Shown: piece after piece, positions 7,524 to 17,155 of the stretch
Layout: each line of letters opens with the position of its first letter
Numbering within the stretch: position 1 is the stretch's first letter
The notes under the pieces: model-generated
The model's input: only the letters and a program-made list of their open reading frames with translations
The model's database searches: none
Told to the model about the DNA's origin: nothing
Assembly (NCBI GenBank): GCA_029262295.1
Contig: JAJCZR010000076.1
Location: 1-49,155 of the forward strand
Source: Deltaproteobacteria bacterium
GTDB taxonomy: Bacteria > Desulfobacterota_D > UBA1144 > Nemesobacterales > Nemesobacteraceae
DNA: 49,155 nucleotides
Direction: 5' to 3'
Program-made: the position numbers and the translations under genes

Positions 7524-8112
7524 GATAACAGCGGCAATGGTTAAAGATCTTAGGGATCAGACTGGTGCGCCATTTATTGATTGTAAAAATGCTTTGAATG
7601 AAGTTGATGGCAACATAGAGAAAGCCCTTGAAACATTGAGAATAAAAGGTGTGGCTAAAGCTTCAAAGAAAGCGGGAAGAGAAACCCACGAAGGAACCAT
7701 AACCTCCTATATTCATGGTGGTGGAAAAATTGGAGTATTGGTTGAGATAAACTGCGAGACTGATTTTGTTGCAAGGAATGAAGAATTTCAAAAAGTCTCA
7801 AAAGAAATTGCAATGCAAATTGCTGCAAACAACCCGAGATATGTAAAAAAAGAAGATGTTCCGAAAGAAGAGGTTGAAAAAGAAAGAAAGATACTTAAAG
7901 CTGAAGTGATAGAATCTGGAAAACCAGAAAATGTGGCGGATAAGATAGTTGAAGGAAGAATAAATAAGTTTTTTGAAGAAGAATGCCTTCTTGAACAACC
8001 TTATATCAGGGATCCAAAAACAAAGATAAGTGATATTGTTAGTGCCCTTATTGCAAAAATTGGTGAAAACATTGTAATAAAAAGATTTGTAAGATACCAA
8101 TTAGGTGAATAA
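7516..8112 (+). CDS. tsf: Elongation factor Ts (short form)
   Basis: EF-Ts exchanges GDP for GTP on EF-Tu. The start at 7516 gives [19 protein letters not shown], the conserved N-terminal UBA-like domain that contacts EF-Tu, then the core motif [16 protein letters not shown] near residue 80, and a C-terminal module ending [10 protein letters not shown]. At 198 residues it is the short type, with one core subdomain, rather than the 280-residue form of E. coli. The start lies inside the end of rpsB (8-bp overlap), which suggests translational coupling. Confidence 0.97.
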   Translation: MAEITAAMVKDLRDQTGAPFIDCKNALNEVDGNIEKALETLRIKGVAKASKKAGRETHEGTITSYIHGGGKIGVLVEINCETDFVARNEEFQKVSKEIAMQIAANNPRYVKKEDVPKEEVEKERKILKAEVIESGKPENVADKIVEGRINKFFEEECLLEQPYIRDPKTKISDIVSALIAKIGENIVIKRFVRYQLGE

Positions 8113-8123
8113 AATAGACACAA

Positions 8124-8861
8124 ATGGATTCACCCAAAAAGCCAGCCCATAAATACAAAAGAGTCCTCCTCAAACTAAGTGGCGAGGCCCTGCAAGGCTC
8201 TGATGAATTTGGAATAAGTTCTGAAATAATTGAAAAGATATCTGAAGAAATCCTTCATATACATAAAATAGGTGTGCAGATTGCCATTGTTATTGGCGGG
8301 GGAAACATATTCAGAGGGGTTTCCGGTTCGTCAATCGGCATGGACAGATCCACAGCCGACTATATGGGCATGCTTGCAACAGTTATTAATGCACTTGCAC
8401 TTCAGGATCATTTAGAGAGAAAGGGGCTCATTACAAGAGTGCAATCTGCCCTTGAAATAAAACAAGTTGCTGAGCCTTTTATTAAAAGAAAAGCCATCAG
8501 GCACCTTGAAAAAGGGCGCATTGTTATATTTGCCTCAGGAATTGGAAACCCCTTTTTTACTACTGACACAGCTGCCACTTTGCGGGCACTTCAGATCAAT
8601 GCAGATCTTATTTTAAAAGCAACAAAAGTTGATGGGGTGTACGATAAAGATCCAATGAAGCACGATGATGCAAAGAAATTTGAAGAACTTACTTACATGG
8701 AAATATTAAAGAATGAGCTTAAAGTTATGGATGCAACAGCAGTCTCACTTTGCATGGAAGGCAATATTCCAATTATAATATTTAATCTTTTTGAGAGCGG
8801 GAATATTAAGAATATTATTTCGGGCAAAAAAATTGGCACAATAGTAAGGAGTAGCACCTAA
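8124..8861 (+). CDS. pyrH: Uridylate kinase
   Basis: PyrH phosphorylates UMP to UDP and is an allosteric hexamer of the amino-acid kinase fold. The sequence has [15 protein letters not shown] near the N-terminus, the nucleotide loop [11 protein letters not shown], the UMP-binding [36 protein letters not shown] and VDGVYDKDP. The length of 245 residues is usual. It follows tsf by 11 bp and is separated from frr by one base, so the four genes form one transcription unit. Confidence 0.97.
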   Translation: MDSPKKPAHKYKRVLLKLSGEALQGSDEFGISSEIIEKISEEILHIHKIGVQIAIVIGGGNIFRGVSGSSIGMDRSTADYMGMLATVINALALQDHLERKGLITRVQSALEIKQVAEPFIKRKAIRHLEKGRIVIFASGIGNPFFTTDTAATLRALQINADLILKATKVDGVYDKDPMKHDDAKKFEELTYMEILKNELKVMDATAVSLCMEGNIPIIIFNLFESGNIKNIISGKKIGTIVRSST

Positions 8862-8862
8862 A

Positions 8863-9435
8863 ATGAGCGAAGAACTATCTTTGGAAGAAATCCATATTGA
8901 TGCAGAAGACAGAATGAAAAAAACTGTATCTGTTTTTGAAGGCGAACTCGCTAAAGTAAGAACTGGAAGGGCCACTCCTGCTTTGGTTGATAGTATCAGG
9001 GTCGACTATTTTGGTGCACCAACCCCGATGAACCAGCTTGCAAATGTATCTGTGCCAGAATCAACCACAATATTAATACAACCATGGGATCCAAATGTAA
9101 TTCCCGATATTGAAAAGGCGATTGCCCAGTCTGATCTTGGTATAACACCTGCAAATGATGGCAAGTTAATCAGACTATCAATTCCACCTCTTACAGAAGA
9201 AAGAAGAAAAGAGCTTGTGAAATATGTGGGGAAAATTGCGGAAGACCATAAAGTGGCAATCAGGCAGATAAGAAAAGATGTAAACAATCAGATAAAAGAT
9301 GCAGAGAAAAAACAAAAACTTCCTGAAGATGATGTTAAAAAAGTTTTATCAGAAGTACAGGACCTGACAGACAAGTTTATTGTTAAACTTGAATCTGTTT
9401 TTGATAAAAAAGAAAAAGAGATTCTTGAAATATAG
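8863..9435 (+). CDS. frr: Ribosome recycling factor
   Basis: RRF, with EF-G, splits the post-termination ribosome. The 190-residue protein has the family signature VRTGRATPALVDSIRVDYFG, then PLNQL-like PMNQLANVSVPES, RLSIPPLTEERRKELVKYV and the C-terminal helix SEVQDLTDKFI. The start is one base after the pyrH stop. In many genomes uppS and cdsA follow frr; here uppS is about 35 kb away. Confidence 0.97.
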   Translation: MSEELSLEEIHIDAEDRMKKTVSVFEGELAKVRTGRATPALVDSIRVDYFGAPTPMNQLANVSVPESTTILIQPWDPNVIPDIEKAIAQSDLGITPANDGKLIRLSIPPLTEERRKELVKYVGKIAEDHKVAIRQIRKDVNNQIKDAEKKQKLPEDDVKKVLSEVQDLTDKFIVKLESVFDKKEKEILEI

Positions 9436-9459
9436 GCAAACAATAGTAAGGAGTTTGAA

Positions 9460-9708
9460 ATGAGAAGCACTCTAAACAATTTATTTTCTTATCTCTTTAT
9501 AGCAGCAGTTGTAATTCTTTGTATCTCAGCTTTTGGTGCAGTGATTATTGGGCTTCGCAGTTTTTTCGCAACAATAAGTCCGGAAGAAAAAAAACTTGGG
9601 ACTAAATTTTTAATTGTTTTTATTTCATCTGGTATTGCTGCCCCGATCTTTTTATACTTAAACAGAATGTTTGAGAAAGACACTAAAGAATATGAAGATA
9701 TATTCTGA
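9460..9708 (+). CDS. Small two-helix membrane protein
   Basis: 82 residues, preceded by AAGGAG. Two hydrophobic helices are visible, about residues 12-33 and 47-63, joined by a short charged loop (SPEEKKLG), with an acidic C-terminal tail. I do not recognise a family. It sits 24 bp after frr and before the histidine kinase on the same strand, so it may belong to either unit. Confidence 0.6.
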   Translation: MRSTLNNLFSYLFIAAVVILCISAFGAVIIGLRSFFATISPEEKKLGTKFLIVFISSGIAAPIFLYLNRMFEKDTKEYEDIF

Positions 9709-9772
9709 ACAATTAAACTTTTTAGCTATCATTATAATAAGTAAATAATTCTAAGATCAAAGGTTTTTCAAA

Positions 9773-12154
9773 TTGATTGATAGCACTAATATAATTTTTT
9801 GCAGTAGCGATAGAAAGGCTCAAGATTACATGGAAGATTTTATTAATTCTTCAGTAATCTCACAGTACAGGGTCTCCTCCTTTGATGATATACCTTCTAA
9901 CCTCAAGAAAAAAAATCTCAACCTGATCATCCTCGAGATAAATGAGGAAAACACAAATAGAACAGGGCTCATTAAAAAAATGGAACGATCAGAGAACAAC
10001 ATCAAATCGATCCTGTTGGTAAAATCTGAAAAAGTTCTGGAAAGCATAGAAGCAAGCCTCAAAAAAAATGAGCTCGACAACTATCTGGTAAACCCCTACA
10101 GAAAAAAGCACCTTGAAGAACTGATAAAAAAATTAAATAGTGAGTTTATTCAAAACAATGGCGAAAAAGATGCTTCAACAAAAAGAATTGAAATAAAAGA
10201 AGAACCTCATAAACAAAATAGTTCTGAAGCATCTGAAGCAATTATTAATGAGAATAAAGAGATCCTAAAACAAGAAAAGATTGTACAGCAACCAGCAGAA
10301 GAACAAAAAATTGCACCCAAGACCACTATACAAATTGATGACCTTACAGAAAACTCTCCTCTTATTATTTTTACCATTAAGGAAAATAAATTTACTTTTG
10401 CAAACAAAAAAGCTGCTCAGACCTTTGGATATACAAAAGAAGAGCTTTTAAATACCAATCCTGCAAATCTTATATCCAAAAAGGAGCTGCGTGATGCTTT
10501 GGTTGGAGTTAAAGAACTGACAGGCACAGAAGAGAATACAAAGAAAATATCAATACAGCTTAGAACAAAAAAAGATGAAAAAGCAGTTGTTGAAGGTGAG
10601 TTAAGATATAAACCTGATTCGGATACATTTCAGTTTTATTTATCTCAAATTGGCACTTCCGAGCAAAACTCAGAAGAAAACCTAAGGCTTGCAGCTGCTG
10701 TAAAAAGTATTAACTCCGCTATCACTATTACTGATACAGATAGAAATATTATTTATGTTAACCCTACTCACAAAGGAATTTTTGGATATGATCCGGAAGA
10801 ACTTATAGGTAGGTCAAGCAAGGTACTTTATCCCTCCCAGGATCCTACTGGTGTGAGCGAAAAAATATATGATGCAGTCTTTTTACTCGGATGGCAGGGC
10901 GAGAGAATAGCAACAAAAAAAAATGGTGATGTTTTCCCTGTTTATGAGAAGACTTCTGCTATAAAAGGGGCAGATGGAAAAGAAATTGGGATTGTATCAG
11001 TGCAAGACGACATTACCCAGAGAAAAAGGCTTGAACAGGCACTAAAAGAATCTGAAGAGAAATATAGGACACTGATAGAAACTGCCAGCACACCTGTTAT
11101 TACAGTAAATGACAAAGGAATTATCAATCTTTTTAACCCTGCCGCAGAAAAACTTTTTGAATATGAAGATGAAGAAGTTATAGATAAAAATATAGTTGAA
11201 TTTATTTCAAAAAATTTCAGAAAACATTTTGAAGATGGTTTTAACAAAGATAATGAAATTGATATCTTGCACTATATTGAAAACACAATGGAGATTAAGG
11301 GCCTTAAAAAAGGCGGAGATGAATTTCCAATGGAAGTATCAATCTCCAAATGTAAAATTGAAGGGAGAGAAGTATTTACAATAATTATCTTTGATATAAC
11401 TGAGAGAAAAAACCTTGAGCAACAGCTTTTACAATCAGCAAAACTTGCCGCTGTGGGGGAACTAATCTCAGGGGTAACACATGAAGTGAATAACCCACTT
11501 GCAGTTGTGCTTGGTTATTCAGAAATGTTGATCCAGGAGCATGAAGCGGATGAAGAACTCCTAAAAATTGTTAAGATTATTCATAGTGAATCAGAACGTG
11601 CAAGAAAAGTAATCCACAACCTTCTTTCTTTTGCAAGGCAGCATAAACCAGATAAAGAATTAGTAAAAATAAATGAAGTAATTGACAACACCATCTCACT
11701 TACAGAATACGATCTTCGTAAACATAAAATAGAGATTGAAAAAAATTACGATGAATCACTTCCAAGCATCCTTGCCGATCCAAATCAGCTTCAGCAGGTA
11801 TTCCTAAACCTTATTATTAATGCACAGCATGCAATCGCTGATCAAAAAAATCCGGGTAAAATAATAATATCAACCGGAAAATCTGATGGCTCAGATCATG
11901 TAGAGATATGCATTGAGGATAGCGGGCCTGGAATACCAGAAAAGATTTTGGAGAAAATATTTGATCCTTTTTTCACAACAAAACCAGTTGGAAAAGGCAC
12001 AGGACTTGGGCTTTCAGTGTCATTCGGGATAATTGAAAGACATTCGGGGAGAATAAGTGTTGAAAGCGAAGAAGGGAGGGGAACAAAATTCCATATTGTT
12101 CTTCCGCTTGACACTACCCCTAAAGACCAAACAGAAGATGAAGCTTTCAGCTAA
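9773..12154 (+). CDS. Multi-PAS sensor histidine kinase with degenerate receiver-like N-terminus
   Basis: A 793-residue NtrB-like kinase without membrane segments, so cytoplasmic. Order: receiver-like domain 1-125, a charged linker, PAS domains at about 190-300, 305-420 and 425-545, then the HisKA dimerisation domain with the phospho-acceptor His in [10 protein letters not shown] (about 573), and the ATPase domain with [24 protein letters not shown] and GTGLGLSVS. The receiver-like domain has Glu55 where the phosphorylated Asp is expected, Ser11-Ser12 in the acidic pocket, and Asn in place of the conserved Lys (LVNPY), so it should not accept phosphate. The start is a TTG with AAAGG upstream. 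No partner response regulator is adjacent. Its 3' end overlaps serS tail to tail by 8 bp. Confidence 0.92.
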   Translation: MIDSTNIIFCSSDRKAQDYMEDFINSSVISQYRVSSFDDIPSNLKKKNLNLIILEINEENTNRTGLIKKMERSENNIKSILLVKSEKVLESIEASLKKNELDNYLVNPYRKKHLEELIKKLNSEFIQNNGEKDASTKRIEIKEEPHKQNSSEASEAIINENKEILKQEKIVQQPAEEQKIAPKTTIQIDDLTENSPLIIFTIKENKFTFANKKAAQTFGYTKEELLNTNPANLISKKELRDALVGVKELTGTEENTKKISIQLRTKKDEKAVVEGELRYKPDSDTFQFYLSQIGTSEQNSEENLRLAAAVKSINSAITITDTDRNIIYVNPTHKGIFGYDPEELIGRSSKVLYPSQDPTGVSEKIYDAVFLLGWQGERIATKKNGDVFPVYEKTSAIKGADGKEIGIVSVQDDITQRKRLEQALKESEEKYRTLIETASTPVITVNDKGIINLFNPAAEKLFEYEDEEVIDKNIVEFISKNFRKHFEDGFNKDNEIDILHYIENTMEIKGLKKGGDEFPMEVSISKCKIEGREVFTIIIFDITERKNLEQQLLQSAKLAAVGELISGVTHEVNNPLAVVLGYSEMLIQEHEADEELLKIVKIIHSESERARKVIHNLLSFARQHKPDKELVKINEVIDNTISLTEYDLRKHKIEIEKNYDESLPSILADPNQLQQVFLNLIINAQHAIADQKNPGKIIISTGKSDGSDHVEICIEDSGPGIPEKILEKIFDPFFTTKPVGKGTGLGLSVSFGIIERHSGRISVESEEGRGTKFHIVLPLDTTPKDQTEDEAFS

Positions 12155-13424
12155 TTGTCTTTACACCATTCATATACGGAATTAATACACGAGGGATTTC
12201 AATTGAACCATCTTCTTGCTGATAGTTTTCAATTATAGCTATCACTGCCCTTCCCACTGCTACGCCAGATCCGTTTAAAGTATGCAAAAGGGAAGGTTTT
12301 GGTTCTTTAAATGGTTTGTATCTAATATTTGCCCTTCTAGCCTGAAAGCTCCCAAAATTACTGCATGAAGAGATCTCTCTGTATCTTCGTTCACTTGGCA
12401 CCCACACTTCAAGGTCATAAGTTTTAGCAGAAGAAAATCCTAAGTCACCTGAACAAAGTGCAACAACCCTGTATGGAAGTTCAAGTAACTCGAGAATCCT
12501 GGATGCATCATTCGTGAGTGCTTCAAGCTCACTATATGAATCTTCAGGTTTAGAAAACTTTACGAGTTCAACCTTGTTAAACTGATGCTGACGCATAATA
12601 CCATGTACATCCTTTCCATAAGATCCAGCCTCTTTTCTAAAACATGGTGTATATGCAACATATTTGACAGGAAGATCTTCAAAACTCAAAATTTCATCTC
12701 TGTGAATATTGGTTACCGGCACTTCTGCAGTAGGGACAAGGTAGTACTCTGTATCCTTAAGTTTAAAAAGATCTTCTTCAAACTTGGGGAGGTTTCCTGT
12801 GCCAGTAAAGCTATCTTTGTTTGCCACAAATGGGGGCAGAACTTCAGTGTAACCGTGATCCATTGTATGAACATCAAGCATAAAATTAATTAAGGCTCTC
12901 TCAAGCCTGGCACCGAGCCCTTTATAAAGGGCAAATCTTGAACCTGCAATTTTAGTTGCCCTTTTGAGATCAAGAATATCATGCTTCTCACCAAGCTCCA
13001 CATGATCTTTTATTTCAAATTCAAAATCTTTTGGCTCCCCCCATTTCCTGACTTCTACATTATCATTTTCATCTGAGCCTAATGGCACCGAATCATTTGG
13101 AATATTGGGGATTTGCAAAAGAAACTGATTTAGTTCACTTTCGGCATCAGATCTTTTTTCATTCAGGTTTTTAACTTTTTCGGAAATTACTTTTAGCTCT
13201 TCCATCAGGGCATCAAGTTCGCCTGTATTTCCTTCCCTTTTAAGTTTTCCTATCTGTTTTGAACCTTTATTTTTCTCACTTTCAAGCTGCTCAACTTCTT
13301 TGATTATTTCCTTTCTGTTTGATACAAGTTTATTAAAACCCTCAAGATCAAACTTCATTCCCCTGGATGATAGTTTTTCTTTTACCAATTCATTATTTAG
13401 TTCAATAAATTTAGGATCAAGCAT
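12147..13424 (-). CDS. serS: Seryl-tRNA synthetase
   Basis: This class II synthetase charges tRNA-Ser with serine. The N-terminal coiled-coil arm that grips the long variable arm spans about residues 30-105. The catalytic core shows [15 protein letters not shown], motif 2 as [15 protein letters not shown], and motif 3 near [18 protein letters not shown]. The length of 425 is usual. AAGGA precedes the ATG. Its substrate tRNA-Ser(UGA) is encoded elsewhere in this window. The gene converges with the histidine kinase and shares 8 bp with it, with no terminator visible between them. Confidence 0.98.
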   Translation of the reverse strand: MLDPKFIELNNELVKEKLSSRGMKFDLEGFNKLVSNRKEIIKEVEQLESEKNKGSKQIGKLKREGNTGELDALMEELKVISEKVKNLNEKRSDAESELNQFLLQIPNIPNDSVPLGSDENDNVEVRKWGEPKDFEFEIKDHVELGEKHDILDLKRATKIAGSRFALYKGLGARLERALINFMLDVHTMDHGYTEVLPPFVANKDSFTGTGNLPKFEEDLFKLKDTEYYLVPTAEVPVTNIHRDEILSFEDLPVKYVAYTPCFRKEAGSYGKDVHGIMRQHQFNKVELVKFSKPEDSYSELEALTNDASRILELLELPYRVVALCSGDLGFSSAKTYDLEVWVPSERRYREISSCSNFGSFQARRANIRYKPFKEPKPSLLHTLNGSGVAVGRAVIAIIENYQQEDGSIEIPRVLIPYMNGVKTIS

Positions 13425-13569
13425 AATAAATTCCTTTATCTCAGTGAATTAATACTCAAAATCAAGGGTTTTACTTTATCACTCGCAAATAATATTTCAA
13501 TAAGAAGGATATTGAAAAAAACAAAAGCTTATGTTTACTTACACCATAGCAAACTAACTGAAAATAAAT

Positions 13570-14622
13570 ATGAATATTGGTATACCAAAAGAAATAAAAG
13601 CATCTGAGTATAGAGTGGCCCTTACCCCAAGGGCTGTAAAAAAACTCGCAGATATGGGCAATAAAGTTTATGTAGAAAAAAATGCAGGTATAAACTCAGG
13701 TTTCAAGGATATTGAATATAAAGAGAGTGGCGCCACAATTGTGAGCTCAGCAAAACAACTTTATAACAAATCTAAACTGATTGTTAAAGTAAAAGAACCT
13801 CAAAAACATGAGTATGACCTAATTAATAAAGACCATATACTTTTTTGCTATCTTCATCTTGCAGCAGATAAAAGCCTTACAAAAATGCTTTTAAACAGAG
13901 GAACTACCGGGATTTCCTTTGAAACAGTACAATTACCCGATGGAAGCCTTCCACTTTTAGTTCCGATGAGCAGAGTGGCAGGGACACTAAGCTCCCATAT
14001 AGCCTCAAACATGCTACATAAAGACAAAGGAGGCTTAGGCAAGCTAATTTGTGGCCTTCCAGGGGTAAAACCAGCAAAAGTGCTGATTATTGGAGGAGGC
14101 ACTGTAGGTTTAAGTGCATGTGAAGCAGCAATAGGTTTGAATGCAGAAGTTACTGTTGTTGATATTAACACTGAAAAACTAAGTTTTTTTTATAATAAAT
14201 TTGGAGGCAAAGTAAAAACCCTTCCATCCTATCCTGATATTATTTATAGGGAATGTAAAGATGCTGATATCCTTATTGGAGCTGTACTCATCCCTGGGTC
14301 CAAAGCTCCAAAAATAATAAAAAAAGATTATATTAAAAATATGCAGAAAGGATCAGTTTTTATTGATGTTGCAATTGATCAGGGAGGCTCAGGCGAAACC
14401 AGCAGGCCTACAACCCATGATGACCCCATCTACACTGTAAATGAGGTTATTCACTACTGTGTTACAAATATCCCGTCTCTTGTTGCAGTGAGTTCCACAA
14501 AATATCTATCGAATGAAATTTTGCCTTATGTTGAAATGATAGCTGATGGGAAACATGAAACTCACCTCCCACTTAAAAAAGGAATTAACACCAAAAATGG
14601 CAAATTACTTATAGAACTATAG
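13570..14622 (+). CDS. ald: Alanine dehydrogenase
   Basis: It catalyses reversible NAD-dependent deamination of L-alanine to pyruvate and ammonia. The sequence starts MNIGIPKEIKASEYRVALTP and keeps the catalytic Lys75 in KVKEP and His96 in CYLHLAAD. The NAD-binding loop is KVLIIGGGTVGLSACEAA, and IDVAIDQGG holds the catalytic Asp. At 350 residues it is slightly shorter than the common 370. It is monocistronic as far as can be seen. An alanine transaminase (alaC) lies 12 kb away. Confidence 0.94.
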   Translation: MNIGIPKEIKASEYRVALTPRAVKKLADMGNKVYVEKNAGINSGFKDIEYKESGATIVSSAKQLYNKSKLIVKVKEPQKHEYDLINKDHILFCYLHLAADKSLTKMLLNRGTTGISFETVQLPDGSLPLLVPMSRVAGTLSSHIASNMLHKDKGGLGKLICGLPGVKPAKVLIIGGGTVGLSACEAAIGLNAEVTVVDINTEKLSFFYNKFGGKVKTLPSYPDIIYRECKDADILIGAVLIPGSKAPKIIKKDYIKNMQKGSVFIDVAIDQGGSGETSRPTTHDDPIYTVNEVIHYCVTNIPSLVAVSSTKYLSNEILPYVEMIADGKHETHLPLKKGINTKNGKLLIEL

Positions 14623-14644
14623 CCTTGTATATCTAAAATTTATC

Positions 14645-14673
14645 TTGACACCCAGCCCTTTTATCTCAATAAT
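14645..14673 (+). promoter_or_regulatory. Sigma-70 promoter directly ahead of bamD
   Basis: TTGACA (14645-14650), 17 bp, AATAAT (14668-14673). The bamD ATG begins only 8 bases after the -10, so the predicted start of transcription is at or next to the start codon, giving a leaderless or near-leaderless message. Confidence 0.7.
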
Positions 14674-14681
14674 ATTTCCCG

Positions 14682-15377
14682 ATGAAAAACTCCCTGACGA
14701 TATTTCTTTTAATTGCCACACTCACTTTAACTACTTCATGCTTCAAAAAAAATACTGGAACTGTAAGGTCAGCTGAAGAACTTTACAATGAAGCAATTAA
14801 TGAACTTGAGAGCAAATCTTCATTTCCCTATATTTTTACTGGGACAGACTACGACATACTATTTGAAAATTTAAAAGAGATTCAGATAAGGTACACATTC
14901 AGCCCTTATGCAACCCTTGCAGAAATTAGAACTGCTGATGCTTATTTTAAACAGGAAGAATACAGCCAGGCAATCACTGAGTATAAGGAATTTATAAATA
15001 ACCATCCTTCGCACCGAGAGATTGAACATGCAACTTACTATCTGGCTGAAACATACTATACCCTTCGAAGGGGAAAAGATAGGGATCCTGAAAAACCGTT
15101 TCTTGCAATTGAGTGGTTTTCAAAGTTTATTGAGCGATTCCCAGATTCGACCAAAAGGGTGGAAGAAGCAAAAGAAAAAATCATTGAATGCAGAAACATA
15201 CTTGCAGAAAGAGAAATATATATAGGTAACTACTATAAAAAGAAAAAAAACTATAAAGCTGCACTAAAAAGATACAACAATGTTTTAGAAAAATATCCAG
15301 AAACTGATTTTAACAAAAAGGCTGTTGAACTTATTGAAGAGACCAAAAGCAAAACTGAAGATAAGGGTTCATCTTAA
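14682..15377 (+). CDS. bamD: Outer membrane assembly lipoprotein BamD
   Basis: BamD helps the BAM complex fold outer-membrane beta-barrels and is anchored in the periplasm by a lipid. The signal peptide ends in the lipobox LTTSC (Cys20). The mature part is a run of TPR helices: SAEELYNEAINEL, YATLAEIRTADAYFKQEEYS, EHATYYLAETYYTLRRGKDRD and YYKKKKNYKAALKRYNNVL, with the DRDPEKP-type loop typical of BamD. The 231-residue length fits. Its neighbour 3 bp downstream is another lipoprotein. BamA itself is not in the window; the nearest Omp85 protein is TamA-like. Confidence 0.88.
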   Translation: MKNSLTIFLLIATLTLTTSCFKKNTGTVRSAEELYNEAINELESKSSFPYIFTGTDYDILFENLKEIQIRYTFSPYATLAEIRTADAYFKQEEYSQAITEYKEFINNHPSHREIEHATYYLAETYYTLRRGKDRDPEKPFLAIEWFSKFIERFPDSTKRVEEAKEKIIECRNILAEREIYIGNYYKKKKNYKAALKRYNNVLEKYPETDFNKKAVELIEETKSKTEDKGSS

Positions 15378-15379
15378 AA

Positions 15380-15841
15380 ATGAACATATCTGCGCAAAAA
15401 TTATTTCTAACTATATCTATTCTTCTTTTATTATCTTGCTTTAACTCTGACAAAAAAGAGATAAATAATTTACTGGATAAAAGGCAAAAAGCTTTTGAAC
15501 TTAAAGATGAAGGGCTTTACTCATCTTTAATTGTTGAAAACTATATAAATGATAGTAACGGAAAGAAGATTGATAAAGATGGTGTAATAAATCAATTTAA
15601 AATCAATGTTTCTGCTTTTGATAAAATATCTTTTGTAAAATCCAAAAGGGAAATATTTGTTAAAAAGAATTCTGCAAAAGCTATACTTGATACTTCAATT
15701 GCCCTTACAATTGATAATGAAACAGTAAATTACAGCACAAAAGAACTTCTAAGCTTTGTTAAAGTAGATGACAAAGTTTGGGAAATTTCAAAAGAATCTG
15801 AGCTCGATCTTTTCAGGGGCTTTGTTTTCGGGGAAAAGTAG
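15380..15841 (+). CDS. Putative lipoprotein with NTF2/SnoaL-like domain
   Basis: 153 residues with a signal peptide and lipobox LLLSC (Cys20). The mature protein begins with a helix (NNLLDKRQKAFELKDEG) and continues as a mostly beta domain (YINDSNGKKIDKDGVINQF, then KAILDTSIALTI), the layout of NTF2-like folds. I infer the fold from pattern only. It follows bamD by 3 bp and is probably co-transcribed; a role in the envelope is likely but not specified. Confidence 0.65.
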   Translation: MNISAQKLFLTISILLLLSCFNSDKKEINNLLDKRQKAFELKDEGLYSSLIVENYINDSNGKKIDKDGVINQFKINVSAFDKISFVKSKREIFVKKNSAKAILDTSIALTIDNETVNYSTKELLSFVKVDDKVWEISKESELDLFRGFVFGEK

Positions 15842-15842
15842 A

Positions 15843-16205
15843 TTAACCAAATTTCTTTTCGTCAGCTTCCTGCTCTTCTTTACAACTTATACAAAGTGTA
15901 GTTTCTGGTCTAGCAATCAGTCTTTCTTTTGATATATACTCACCACAAACTTCACAAACTCCATATGAATCTTGATCCATTCTGGCAAGTGCATCTTTTA
16001 TTTTTTGAATAAGTTTTCTTTCACGGTCTCTTTTTCTTAGTTCAATTTGCCTGCTCGACTCAGATACAGCCCTGTCAACTGGATCGGGATAGGTGGCATT
16101 ACCTTTGCTCATCTGATCCACTGTGCTTACTGCAATACCAAGTAGATCAGACAATTTTTTAATTAAATGCTTTCTGATGCTTTCTTTAGTTTTATTAGTA
16201 AGCAT
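15843..16205 (-). CDS. DksA/TraR family zinc-finger protein
   Basis: DksA-type proteins enter the RNA polymerase secondary channel and tune rRNA and stress transcription, usually with ppGpp. The 120-residue protein has a central coiled coil (about 45-75) and a four-Cys zinc finger: CEVC (Cys84, Cys87) and CISC (Cys105, Cys108), with the family stretch GEYISKERLIARPETTLC. The coiled-coil tip reads DPVDRAVSES, near the DPxDxA tip motif of TraR/DksA proteins. It is divergent from prmA and ends one base from the lipoprotein gene on the other strand. A second, Cys-poor homologue is at 18197. Confidence 0.88.
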   Translation of the reverse strand: MLTNKTKESIRKHLIKKLSDLLGIAVSTVDQMSKGNATYPDPVDRAVSESSRQIELRKRDRERKLIQKIKDALARMDQDSYGVCEVCGEYISKERLIARPETTLCISCKEEQEADEKKFG

Positions 16206-16262
16206 AATTGTAGTATATCACCAGCAATATATGCTGTAAATTCCTATATTTCACAACTTAAA

Positions 16263-17141
16263 ATGAAAAATAATATTAAACTAAAAACGGTATTACCAAA
16301 TATCATAGTTAGCACAGTGGGCGATCTTTTAATGGGTATTGGAGCAGAGTCTGTGAGTGAAAACATAGCAGTGGATGAGGGTGTCGAGCTTCATGCCTAT
16401 TTCCCGTTTGATACAGACAAAAAAAAGATAATTAAAATTCTTCGAAGCTTCATCTCTAACACATTTGACAGTATACAAGGTGATTTAAAAATTGAGTGCA
16501 ACTGGGAACCGGTAAAAAAGGAAAGTTGGGAAAAATGGAAATCATATTTAAAAACTGTAAGGGCAAGCAAAAGAGTAATAATAAGACCACCGTGGGATTA
16601 CTACAAAGCCCTTGAAGACGAACATGTAATTGAAATAAACCCCTCCCTTGCTTTTGGCACGGGGCACCATGAAACTACAACTATCTGCATACAATTTATT
16701 GATGAAATAATAGCTAAAAATAAAATTGATTCTGTTCTTGATGTTGGTTGTGGAAGCGGAGTTCTTGCAATATCTGCTTTGAAACTCGGGGCTAAATCAG
16801 CGGTTTGTATTGACAATGATTTTAAGGCTACAAGGGAAACAGTATCAAACTCCACAAGAAACAATGTTGAGATCCAAATAAGCTCAGTCTGTGGACTAAT
16901 AGGTGCTATTAACGGAAAATTTGATCTTATCGTTTCAAATATATATGCTGAAACGCTAATCAGTTTAAGAAAAAACTTTATTGAGAGACTTAATGAAAAT
17001 GGTTTTTTAGTTCTGTCCGGAATTATGAAAGAAAAAAAAGATACTGTAATAGGTGAGTTTTTAGCATCTGGTCTTTCTCTTGTCAATGAGAAGGTTGATG
17101 GTAACTGGGCAGGGTTATTATTTACTATTAATAAAACTTAA
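16263..17141 (+). CDS. prmA: Ribosomal protein L11 methyltransferase
   Basis: PrmA methylates lysines and the N-terminus of L11. The catalytic domain shows the pre-motif INPSLAFGTGHHETT, the SAM-binding loop VLDVGCGSGVLAISALKLGA and IVSNIYAETL in place of the more usual ANI motif. The N-terminal domain is less conserved. The ATG at 16263 is chosen because the longer frame from 16167 would run into the divergent DksA gene and adds unlike sequence. mtnA follows after 14 bp. Confidence 0.88.
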   Translation: MKNNIKLKTVLPNIIVSTVGDLLMGIGAESVSENIAVDEGVELHAYFPFDTDKKKIIKILRSFISNTFDSIQGDLKIECNWEPVKKESWEKWKSYLKTVRASKRVIIRPPWDYYKALEDEHVIEINPSLAFGTGHHETTTICIQFIDEIIAKNKIDSVLDVGCGSGVLAISALKLGAKSAVCIDNDFKATRETVSNSTRNNVEIQISSVCGLIGAINGKFDLIVSNIYAETLISLRKNFIERLNENGFLVLSGIMKEKKDTVIGEFLASGLSLVNEKVDGNWAGLLFTINKT

Positions 17142-17155
17142 CAAAAAGGTGAGTG

